A DNA stretch of 64,000 nucleotides, taken from positions 1,550,001-1,614,000 of the forward strand of contig JBANDB010000009.1 of NCBI GenBank assembly GCA_037576215.1. Reading direction: 5' to 3'. Numbering within the stretch: the first letter of the stretch is position 1; each line of letters starts with the position of its first letter. Source of the DNA: Armillaria gallica (Eukaryota > Basidiomycota > Agaricomycetes > Agaricales > Physalacriaceae). Positions 11,511 to 21,195 of the stretch are shown here, piece after piece. Below the pieces are notes generated by a model. It was not told the origin of the DNA, did not search any database, and saw nothing but the letters and a program-made list of their open reading frames with translations. A program made the position numbers and the translations under genes.

Positions 11511-12473
11511 ATGCCCTTCCGGTGGCTCACCCAACCATTCCATGCCCCTCGCTTCGTCATGCATAAGGATCCAGAGATGCTCGTCTTTTCAAAAGCTACG
11601 AACGTAACCGACGCCTCGTTACTTCTCGGTTCTCTGAAAAAGAATATTCCTTTCCTCAAAGACGGCCTCGGCAACATCATCGTCACCCAAGTGAAGTACT
11701 GCAAATGCCGCCGCACCAAAGGTAGTCCCTGGGAGCACGAGTTTCTGCTTGTGACGTTGAAGGAGTCGGTCGGAGCCAGGCGGACGGCGTTTCTCTTGGT
11801 TGAACAGTTGATGGACGATACGAAGGGATATACTGGAGGGCAGGAAGAGCTGCTGGCTAATATAGCTAAGCGTCAAAGTGAAGAGATGATCGACATAGAG
11901 GCTACCGACTCGAAGTCAATCGCAGAGTCCGAATCCATAGCCTTACGCGCTGAGCAACAGCGGACCACCTCAAGTCGTGTCCAACGCTCTGACGCCAAGT
12001 TCAAGAGTTTCACCAAGGGTGATCCTCCCGACGCTCTCGACAGGCTCATCATCTTACCAAACAGACGCGCTATCGCAAGAGAATTGGGGCATTCCCCGTT
12101 TGACATTCTTATGACGATGGACCTCAACCAGTCACAGAACCACAGGTCTGTCTCTCTCGAGCATTTTGCACGCCTCCTCCGGACTACTTCGAGAAACACC
12201 GCGCAGTACCCCTACATTTTTGCACAGTGTTATTGGTATGCCTTCACCATTTGGAAGGTCCTTGAAATAGAGACCCAGCCACGTATACGCAGACTCTCGA
12301 CGGCTGGCCGCCAGGGCTCGTATTTAGGACACGTGGTTCTGGGGAAAGGCGAATCTGTGAACACGGCGACATCACCAGAGGTGATAAAGGCGCAGTGGGA
12401 GGCGGAAAGAACTGCTGAGGATGAAGAATGGGCTGAAAAGAAGCAAGTGAGCATAAATACGACTTCAGACTAA
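11511..12473 (+). CDS. Orphan single-exon protein, 320 aa
   Basis: One uninterrupted frame with good coding character. The start is the first ATG after an upstream stop. No signal peptide or membrane segment is evident. Features: basic Cys pair YCKCRR near residue 64, an acidic linker at residues 118-150, and a conserved-looking block YPYIFAQCYWYAFTIWKVLE near residues 225-244, followed by a charged tail. An aromatic CYWYA-type block is something I associate with expanded agaricomycete families of unknown function, but I cannot confirm this here. Neighbours give no functional clue. Confidence 0.65.
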   Translation: MPFRWLTQPFHAPRFVMHKDPEMLVFSKATNVTDASLLLGSLKKNIPFLKDGLGNIIVTQVKYCKCRRTKGSPWEHEFLLVTLKESVGARRTAFLLVEQLMDDTKGYTGGQEELLANIAKRQSEEMIDIEATDSKSIAESESIALRAEQQRTTSSRVQRSDAKFKSFTKGDPPDALDRLIILPNRRAIARELGHSPFDILMTMDLNQSQNHRSVSLEHFARLLRTTSRNTAQYPYIFAQCYWYAFTIWKVLEIETQPRIRRLSTAGRQGSYLGHVVLGKGESVNTATSPEVIKAQWEAERTAEDEEWAEKKQVSINTTSD

Positions 12474-12479
12474 CCGATC

Positions 12480-12990
12480 TCTCTGATAGCATACCCAGGC
12501 ACTTGTTACCCATCGCTTTTGGTTGACCAATCTTGCTTTGCTTTATGCTAACTACTGTACATACACTAGTAGGGTCCCGTAAAGTGTTGTATTGTTCGGG
12601 CAAAATACATCGAAACACATAGTTCAATTATATGCAATAAGGAGATAACGGCTTTGCAACGGCTTGAGCGGCATATAATAGGAAGCAATAGCGAGTAAGG
12701 TGTGCATTCAAAAAGCAGGAAGAAAAATGATGCTCGATGTATTCCACGCCCGTTGTTGGCTTCACGGGTAGCAGCTATTACGGCTAATCGACAGCCCTCG
12801 ACAGTTTCAGCATGGTATACCTTCACACGTATTGATCCTTGCCATTCGATTGTTCTCGAAGCTCCGCGTTGTCATGATACCCTTCGACGCTACTCCTTCG
12901 CTGAGCGTGCTGTATGATCAGACAAATAATTTCTACAGATGGATGTTCAGTAGGCAGTTTGACCATGAAACTGCTGGAGCGACACACCGG
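12480..12990. other. Intergenic spacer
   Basis: Convergent spacer between the genes at 11511-12473 and 12991-14335. Only short frames are present; nothing is supported. Confidence 0.4.
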
Positions 12991-14335
12991 TCACTGGCAG
13001 CACTTTGTGCTCTGCAGAGCAAGACTGCCCCGACTCTCGGCCGGAGCGAAAACGTTCTATGAGATGTGCAATGTTAGTCGATGAACCAAAAGTGTGAAAT
13101 GGACATGCTTACCGTCGATTCCTCCGGTGCCAATGAACACTGAACACCAACGGACGTCTTTGAAACCGGCTCGGTACCAACGGAAATGTCCTATGAGACG
13201 CGCAATGTTAGTCCATGGATCAAAGGCACCGGATATGCATCCTTACTTTAATCTCGTGTACTTCAGATATAGCTTGGATGCCGACGGACATCCTTAAGGG
13301 CTGAATGACATCGCTGTAGACGCTTCCAGCTGGCAGTGATGCCGTACTTACAGATGCCTGCAGGTATAACAATGAGAAAATATGATCTAAAAAATAATAT
13401 ACGAAACTCACCTCGAGGTTACCGCCGTACTCCGCCTGTTCCGATGATGGAATATCCTCCACGACCACCTCGCCCTGCCTGATTCCGCCTCCCAGACGTG
13501 CCTCAACTATGCTGGACACGGCAAACTCGATAACGCAAGATGCCATCGTTCCGAAGCAGCTGCACAAGTCGACGAATAGAGGGTAGAGCGTGTCCAAGCC
13601 GACGGAAACTTTCTCAAAGGAAACACTCCGGGCGATGAATCCCATAGCAAAGCCTATCAACACCATGATGATCATGATGAAGACCGACACCTGTGCGCTC
13701 GCGCCAAGGAAGGAAGAACGCCACGGGCGAGAGGCGGGAATGGGGATGGACTGGAAGGATCGATGATGGAATGACCGCAAAGCTCGCTTGAAGACCACGG
13801 CAAGCGAGGCGACTACGACCACCACGAACGCGGACAGCGCCAGCGACTTGGACATCCTCAGGTTCGACTGAGCCCGGGCGACCCTGAACGATAACCGTGT
13901 TGGCTGGTGTACGACAAAAGCCGACCTGGGAGTGTCGTCGACAGGTGTCGTCGCTGCAGATGTCACATGGTCAACGACGACCGTGTTGACAGTCTCGATG
14001 ACAGCGGGTTCCAGCAGACGCCCGATGACACCTTGGGAAGGAGTATCGTCGATGGCAATGGCTACGTCGTTCGAAAGGCGGGGTGGGCTGTCAAGGCCGA
14101 CGGTCGCAGACACGATGGGCTCGAGGAGCCCGTTGATCACGCCTGGGGCTATTGGACTACATTCGGGAAGGCCGATGTTGTCGTTGGTATCGCAATCTAC
14201 CCTGCAGTCGAAGACGACCGCAGGGACAGTCGCCTCCCACCTCCGACTGACGTCGGTGGAGGGAATCGATGCCTGATACACGGAGACACCGAGGACAAGA
14301 AGGGTGCTGAGCGAGAAGCTCGAGCAAGGAAACAT
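12991..14335 (-). CDS. Predicted secreted/membrane protein with duplicated exons (392 aa)
   Basis: Four exons: 14335-13412 (308 codons), 13357-13247 (37), 13190-13113 (26) and 13056-12991 (21 plus stop). The introns are 54, 56 and 56 bases, all phase 0 with GTGAGT or GTAAG donors. The N terminus looks like a signal peptide (residues 1-23). A lumenal part holds two similar segments, GVINGLLEPIVSATV and GVIGRLLEPAVIETV. Hydrophobic segments lie at about 164-182 and 216-236, followed by a Cys-containing region and an acidic tail. The short 3' exons contain SVGIQ and SVGVQ, and their introns share long stretches, so an exon-intron block of about 134 bases was duplicated. Function unknown. Confidence 0.65.
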
Positions 14336-15049
14336 GTTGGTGGCTTGGGTTCAACTTCGAGTAAGGTTGGATTTCCAGATTCATGGCTGATAATATACCC
14401 CCCGATCTTCCCTCGATCGTTGACTGCTCCGAGACCGACACGTCGAAGGGTTCCACGCGTCCTAGAGAGTAGAAAAGAAATGCGATGAAAGGCGGGAGAT
14501 GAAAGAATAGGTCGGAATTGAACCCGTGGAAACGGACGCGCGCTGAACGTGTTACTCATGCACCTGAGACGATTTAGATATCACAGTGTTTCGATCATGT
14601 CCTAAATTGGACCAAGGCATGTTTGTAAAAGTTGGAAGAATTTTTCCTAGGCGTCGGGTCGATGAGACAGATATCCTAGGCAGCACGTTCGCCGTCTAGT
14701 GGGAGAATGAGGGACACCTTGTGTTCGCGGTTGTAAAGACATCGTCGTTCAGAATGGTCAAGCACGTACTACTTGCTTTGCTTCACGAACAAATCATTCA
14801 CATGAAAAAGCAACACAAGCACTAGAGATGTGCTTACCCGACGGAATGTCGCCAATCTTCGTCAAGGATGACCCTCGTACTGTCTGATCCTAGGGCTTGG
14901 CCGTTTGCCTCTGATAACCAACGCTTCCATACTACCAACTGTAATATTCCTGGAAAATGGAGGGATTAGAAGATTTACGGCACATATTGTACAGGCTTAC
15001 TTCGCAATGCTAGGATCCTGGGACATCACCATTTGGTAAAGAGATCTTA
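14336..15049. other. Intergenic, no supported gene
   Basis: Upstream region of the minus-strand membrane-protein gene. No frame or repeat of note. Confidence 0.4.
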
Positions 15050-15560
15050 ACAGAGACCTCTGCTTCTTTCCACGTCCAGGCTCAATCTTTCCATTAGATT
15101 CTTCAAGCACCGCTTTAGTTGCTGGATATCCTTCAGGGTGGGCTGTCCTTCATCAGCTTTGATACTCTTTCTAGTAGACAGCTTTTTCGTCATATCCTCG
15201 AGAATTTCAATCCCCCTCTTCTCGTCGATCTCCTCTGGTTCTGCTGTATCATATCAACATCGGGAGGCCAGTGAACTGTAATAATCCTTTCAATCGCTGC
15301 GACGACACCATGGGTTCGTACATCGACGGCCCATGAAAGAGGTTCGAGGCTATATCGTGGTCAATCGATTCACCGACAGACTTTCTGGTGTATGATATCC
15401 TCGATAATTAGACCTGTAAGAGGAACACGATAAGAAGGATGACCTTGGGAAGGTATATTGGAAAATAGGCTCACCTTTGTCAGAAATTTCCTAATCTTTA
15501 CTTGTTGCGTTACACCACTCAAGTCAAACTTCTCAAAGAATTCTCGGGACAACTACAAAG
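15050..15560 (-). pseudogene. Partial multi-exon gene with a coiled-coil last exon
   Basis: A minus-strand segment near 15240-15054 reads as a Lys/Glu/Leu-rich helix (EPEEIDEKRGIEILEDM, then TLKDIQQLKRCLKNLMERL) and ends in TAA. Further upstream, 15550-15475 reads LSREFFEKFDLSGVTQQVK after a TTTGTAG acceptor and is followed by GTGAGC. Between them a third frame segment contains DHDIASNLFHGPSMYEPM. I could not join the pieces into one open frame, so the gene is either a fragment or decayed. No known family. Confidence 0.35.
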
Positions 15561-15769
15561 ACGCGATTTTGACGAGGGAATGTCATGAGAAGGTCAAGTC
15601 GATTCCCAAGCATTGGTGCCACGGAGACGCGCATGGTTCCCAGCAGACCATGGTCCTGTAACATTGATGAAACGACTGAGCATTTCTGGGTACCCCGCGT
15701 GAAAAAAAGCCGGTCGAGTTCTGATGGATCTAAGCACCCCTAGCCTTCGTGGCCACAGCACATAGTTCG

Positions 15770-15830
15770 CCATGTCAGGGCTGTGGGCCCGGCCGTTCCT
15801 TATTGGGACCTTGTGCCCATAACAACACCA
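15770..15830 (+). repeat. Short dispersed motif
   Basis: A core reading GTTCCT(T/G)ATTGGGACC recurs four times: about 108-130 and 15788-15808 on the plus strand, and about 17480-17497 and 18156-18173 on the minus strand, with 20-40 bases of looser flanking similarity. It may be the remnant of a small transposon or a spliced leader-like exon. Confidence 0.4.
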
Positions 15831-15999
15831 ACACCAACCTGATCTCAGGGAGAGATGAAACAAAGCGTGCAGGCACGGACGTCATGGTCTGATTTACGCG
15901 CATGACGATATAGGCGGAAACCCAGCCTGAGCGATAGTAGCACACATATTGTGCATTTCAGATAGCAGACTTGACATTATGAGGCTCGAACCATGTAGC

Positions 16000-17344
16000 A
16001 AGCGCTGCCAAAACACTCATCGCTATATCCCGGGCTTGAATGGATCAACTCCTTGACTGATATGGATAAGCATCGCCAATGTGCGGTCGTGATTCGTGAT
16101 GGCAAACAGAATTCCGGGTACAGCCAAAATCGTGGCTTCAGGATCGAGCGGGCTGTATCAATAGCGAGAGTCAGCCGTTGTAGACCTTGTGTGATATAGT
16201 CAATTAATTGAGACTGAGGAATCGGGGAAGGTATCTGGAAGAAACCAGCTGGAGCCTCGCCTGCCTCCGTAGATTCACACCCAAATGAAATGATGTCCGT
16301 GGAATGGCGGAAATATACATAGCAGATTGACGAGAAATGCACGTACTTGCGCAGATATTAGACCGCCTGTACACGCCAATCAATCCTTTCAAGAGATACC
16401 GTAACGTTTGGTGAACTGTCGCTGTTGCGTTGAGGATCCTAAGCTTCATGTTGGGAAATCGACTGCCTCGGTATCGGTGAACAATAGGTAGCGCACCAAC
16501 CATATTTTGGAGGTTGGGCCCGCGGCACCCCAAATATGGACATCACCTTCACGGACGTCTCTGTCAACATTACATACACAAAGATGATCATATACACGTA
16601 CTTGGTCCTAGCTCTCTTTCACAAACACGACGTCCAAGAATCCTAATACATTGCCCCTCTCCACGTAAATTCGGCTTTCCACTCACCTCACAAGCCGTGC
16701 ACCTCAGTCCCAGCGTCTCCCGAGCCCTTCCCCAGACACTTCACCCATCGACGAGCTTCTCCGGGTGTCCCTCCAGGTCAAACGCGACAGTCGCCCAGAG
16801 TTCTTTCCAAACTTCACAGGGATTGGCCATAGGTTTGGCCCCGACCTGATCTTTCGTGCCTTCCCAATGACAAGAGATGGGATCGCGATGGAGCAGAGCA
16901 GCGGAGAGGGCGGTCATCTAAGTGCGATGGTATATAGTATCGAGCTCGTGAATAACGATTATTGACAAGAAAGGGCTAGACAACTCACCCAAGGCGCCAG
17001 ATACACAGCGTCCAGGTACTGTACAACTTTGTCGGCAGAGAGAGCAACGGGATGCTTAGCTGCCTCGTCGTCGAGTAAGCGGTCCTTCCATCTGGGCGCC
17101 GCACTCGGAATTGGAAGCGAGTGAGCAGGTATCAAAGGGAGGAGCACGTTCTTGCAGGAGCTAGTGGCAGCATATACTCGATATTTGTGCGAGTGGGAGA
17201 AGAACAGCAAACGTAAGCTCGGGAAGGTCAGGCTGTGGCTCACTAGAACACAAGATCGAGTATCCTGGACGATTCAGGAAGGGGATCGTCTTGAAGGGGG
17301 ATGTGAGAATTGAGGGTGAGATTGATGCGGGAGGTGGATGCCAT
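16000..17344 (-). pseudogene. Degenerate orphan multi-exon gene
   Basis: It starts at ATG 17344 (MASTSRINLTLNSHIPLQ). Later exons read ALSADKVVQYLDAVYLAPW, ending at 16995 with a GTGAGT donor. After a CACTTAG acceptor comes a long exon with CHWEGTKDQVGAKPMANP and EVWKELWATVAFDLEG. In that exon a TGA at 16743-16741 interrupts VDG.SVWGRARETLG, where Trp would be expected. A later block contains LDPEATILAVPGILFAIT and HDRTLAMLIHISQGVDPF, again with stops in frame. The architecture looks like a lineage-specific agaricomycete family. The stops suggest a pseudogene; unrecognised small introns are the alternative. Confidence 0.45.
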
Positions 17345-18366
17345 GGAACGAGTATATGGACGTGTCGGCTTCTGGTAAGGAGACAGTCGCCGGATTAGAC
17401 TCTATCGGTACCAGACAACGGCGCACTCACATCTGGACGCTTATCGGGGTGGTGTTGGTGTCGATGCTGTTACCGGCGCAAGGTCCCAATCAGGAATGGC
17501 ATGTCATATCGACGTCGTCTGTTTGAACTCTGGAGTAGAAGTTGAGTGGAAGTTGTATAACGACGGGACCTATGACTGCAACAAAACGCAGGTCTCGCTC
17601 TCAGAGACTGCGAGGAAACAAGCGTACGAGACGCGATGTCATCACGAAACCGCGTGTCTATCGCAGGACCATAGCCGAACACGGTCGCGCTTTCAAGAGC
17701 TGGAAAGGTTTGTTGCGATGGTAAGCTCGGTGGTTAGGCTCTGGTCCAGGGTGTGGAACGGCATAACACTGACAGTAGATCGCCGTTTTTGTGGACGGGT
17801 TTGATTAATTTTGATTTCCTGGTCTGGCCGATACCTTTCTGGTTTCAACATTCCAAGTATTATCTCCGTCTGCGATTAGCGTCATAACTCTCGTCTCCCA
17901 GGTTCCCGTTCTCCCAGGCAGGTCATCGGCCCCTCGAGTACAGCGCTCTATGACAACCCCCGCCGCGAGGACTGTCTGTGTAAGATCTACACATAGAAAG
18001 TGCGGTGCCATGCTCGGCCTTCTTCGAGTCGGAGATGTGGGTGGCAGGAGTAGAACTTGGGGCTCTGGGACCGACGGCCAGCAAGCGAGAGGCAAAAATA
18101 CTATGATCTTACACTGCCGCTTTTAGAGTTTAGAGTTTAGAAGACCGGCATGCGGTCCCAATAAGGAACGTGGAGACCCCAACGGTACTCCAAAGGGGCA
18201 GGTCACCGAGTTGGGTGACCGCGCTGGGTGCCTGAGACACCCAGCGAAATTTTTTTCTCTTACTGCTAGCACGCCCGCTGCCCCCCTTTTTTTTTGCTGT
18301 ATCTATTCTATATTCTTAGCTTTACTTCACATCACGCGTTCTCATCCCAAACGGCGCTTCAATCTC
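17345..18366. other. No supported gene
   Basis: Contains two minus-strand copies of the dispersed GTTCCT..ATTGGGACC motif, a palindrome GCTGGGTGcctgagaCACCCAGC near 18222-18244 and a T9 run near 18287. The last two could belong to the promoter of the short frame at 18367. Confidence 0.35.
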
Positions 18367-18582
18367 ATGATTACTGATGAAAACATCGATCCGGAATTGC
18401 GGCTTCGGCAAGACCCTGCAGCTTCAGGCACGGGAAGCGAACCAGTTTGTTCACGCAACGCGGCACCTGAGAAGCGTGTTCGCGTGGTCAGAAACATCGT
18501 CCAGGCGTGCTCGCTGATCCCGGACAAGGCTTCTGTTCCGCGGGAGGAGTATGAAGAGCAACTGGACGTTCCTTTGAAGTAG
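18367..18582 (+). CDS. Short hypothetical protein or truncated first exon
   Basis: A 71-codon frame beginning MITDENIDPELRLRQDP and ending LDVPLK. Composition is charged and protein-like, but there is no known domain. The sequence turns AT-rich and CpG-poor soon after the stop, so this may be the undamaged 5' end of a gene whose remainder was lost or overwritten by transposons. Upstream is a pyrimidine-rich tract typical of fungal promoters. Confidence 0.35.
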   Translation: MITDENIDPELRLRQDPAASGTGSEPVCSRNAAPEKRVRVVRNIVQACSLIPDKASVPREEYEEQLDVPLK

Positions 18583-18959
18583 TATACTAAAGGGAGCTGA
18601 TGCTGAATCAATTGATGTATAGCACCCATTTCACCCGGAAGGACCCACTCCAACAGGAATGTGACCGCCTTGGTTTGGCCTATGCAAAGTCTGCAAATCT
18701 GGCAAAACTACAGAGTCTTCTGGCAAACTATTGGTACATAAAATAGAGCTCAAGCCTCATTGTAATTATCTTGACCTTTATCTGTGAAAGGTATACACCA
18801 TCTGCACTCTCAGAAGTTGCTCCCAAAGACAAAACCACACTGACAAACCTTCCATGTTTGCCCCAAACACCACCACCATGTTCTTTCTGGCATTTACCCA
18901 CATCTGATGATGCTTCAGCAAGTCTAAACATCTGATTTCATCTCCTGCCCGACAGCAGT

Positions 18960-19895
18960 GACAGTGATCCCAATTTTCTCCATGGAATGAGAGTGGGAGA
19001 TAATTCTGAAGTTGAGCTCCTTCATGATTATATGATTTCCAGTGATCGGTTTGCTGCTGAGGAGATTCTTGGTTATGATGTTGATAATGAGGGTGAAGAG
19101 GATGATACAGTGAATGAAGCTGGTGACAATGATGAGGATTTGGATGATGATGGTAAGCTTATGCTTAATTTTTCTATCAGGAATCTAATTTCTTCTGGTA
19201 GAGGTTTATGAGCTCTTTCAGAAGAAGACATGTGTACATGCAGCTCATCGAGCTGAAAACAATCACCATCCAGGTGGGCAAAAGACACAGGCCTCATGTG
19301 TTTGGTCTCTTAATGTACATACCTTGGCTTATAAAAAATCACATTCTGACTGTCTTTATTAGGAATTTTTGGATATCAAACTTGCTGAGGGACAAATAAG
19401 GGATTGTATCATTGATGTTCACTGCCTTCTCTTATTCATTACTTGATTGGCTGAATGGCAAAAGCATAATCACAAAAATGAGCCTATTGCAGGAACTTTA
19501 CTTGGGGCTGTAAGTGCCATGTTTGACTGCAGGTTTTTAGCTTGGAGAGGCTTACTGCTGCTATTCTTTAGTCACAGCTTAAAAAGCTATTCTTTGCTGC
19601 CTTGTGAGTTTGTAAACTCCAGGATGCACAGGATCCTTTGCTCGCAAAAAGAAGACCTGCAACTAATGTATTGGTGTACAATGCCATCAAAGATCACATG
19701 GATGCTGCTCTCACACATTCTTGCAGGTGTGTACTCTCAGATTTATTGCTGAGTAATAATCTGAATAGTGAATCCTTTTATAGTGGTATAGACTCAAATG
19801 AAGATGCAGTTGATATTGTTGCAAACACATTTCTTGCTGGTGTTACATCTGAACAGCTGCTGAAAATTGCTCTGGGATTTTTACAACATTGAGAA
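18960..19895 (+). pseudogene. Decayed exon series of an unidentified gene
   Basis: After a CCGACAG acceptor an exon reads from near 18960 through LHDYMISSDRFAAEEILGY and a strongly acidic run, then a GTAAGC donor at about 19154. Further segments read EFLDIKLAEGQIRDCIIDVH, AEWQKHNHKNEPIAGTLLGA and, at 19740-19890, a leucine-rich end. Stop codons interrupt the frame and CpG is rare. Probably part of a mobile element or a captured gene; the family was not recognised. Confidence 0.35.
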
Positions 19896-20395
19896 TGCAT
19901 GTTGTGTAACAATTTCACTGAGAGAATTAAATATCGTACACCAGTCTCATCAGTGCGCATTGCAGTCTTTGGACATCTTGCTTGGACATGTCAAATGGCA
20001 AGCGGGAATCGTGGTGATGACTTTTGATCACTTTGACTTGCAGAACTCCGGCCATATGTCTGGCTTCATCCAAATAAGCAGACACAGGTATTCAGTGTTC
20101 TTGGAATGCAAGGAGAGGAAAAGGCTAATTGGAGAGGGATGCGAATGGTCAGTCATTATAGTTAAATCTTCATATCTCTCTCTCTCATATTTGTTCAATA
20201 GAAAATCAATCCTGTATACTCTGTTTTCCTTGTGCATCATGATGCAATGTCATGCCCACTTGGAGCAATGATCTTTTACTTTCACTATATTCATGATTAC
20301 TTTGAAATTGACAAGAAGATGAGTATTGACTACTCATGAAATTCATCTTGATGACAGATCTGAGTCCTTCACTCTCAAAAGCTTCCTTCCATACC

Positions 20396-20730
20396 CTATA
20401 GAGATCTTCATGAGTGTCATTTGCAGACACTCACATTTTTTTGTTATTTAAAGAACTCATAATTGAAATACACAAAAAGGACAAAAAAATAACCAATCTC
20501 CATCATTTTTTAAGCTCTATTCAATGGTAATTAAAGTTTTATATTTCAAGCACATTAAGGATTTATAAATGTCATCCAAATATAAAACCCCAATTACCAT
20601 TGAATAGAGCTCAAAAAATGATGGAGATTGGTTATTTTTTCATCCTTTTTACATATTTCAATCATGAGTTCTTTAAATAACAAAAAAATGTGAGTGTCTG
20701 CGAGTGATACTTGTGAAGATATCTAATATC
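20396..20730. mobile_element. Palindromic MITE
   Basis: Two arms of about 150 bases are near-perfect inverse copies around a centre near 20560. They include GCAGACACTCACATTTTTTT on the left and its inverse on the right, and GAGCTCTATTCAATGGTAAT-type sequence near the centre. Differences between the arms are mostly CpG against TpG or CpA. There is no coding capacity. The outer ends are vague, near AGATCTTCATGAG, and no clear target duplication was found. Confidence 0.7.
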
Positions 20731-21195
20731 CTACAGCAATTTCAGCCTCCACAATATCTACAATAATGCTTTTGATAAGGCCGATTTCAGTTCTAAAGTC
20801 AAGGTACATCTTCCTCATCATCTTTTAGGATATCAACAGAAGAAAATGGGGTGAGCATGGCTCTTTTACATGATAGACAGGACAGACTTTCTTACTTCTT
20901 CTAGTGTCAATTCAAATGAAACTAGGGCTCCAACCATTTAGTTTATAAACTGTTTAAGTTTAAGTCTCAAGGCAAATGATAAACAAACAGTAAATGATGC
21001 CCAATCAGGCCATTGCCCATCATCTGCAATGATGACTATTGTCACTCACACTACTTTGCTTACTTTGTCCCAAGCTTCTAATTAGTGACAATAGGTGGTA
21101 CTCTGAGGTGCCACTCATCTAGAAATACATTGTTTCTCCCTATATAATGTGCTGTACTCTGTGCAATTGGCCCCAAATTTCTTCACTCAGCTTTC
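20731..21195. other. AT-rich spacer, probable 5' region of the hAT gene
   Basis: No frame. It precedes the decayed transposase gene and may hold its promoter; a TATATAA lies near 21141. Confidence 0.35.

Noticed and set aside
13907..14488. 193-codon plus-strand frame
   Set aside because: Antisense shadow of the membrane-protein gene, whose minus-strand exons, signal peptide and introns form a better model.
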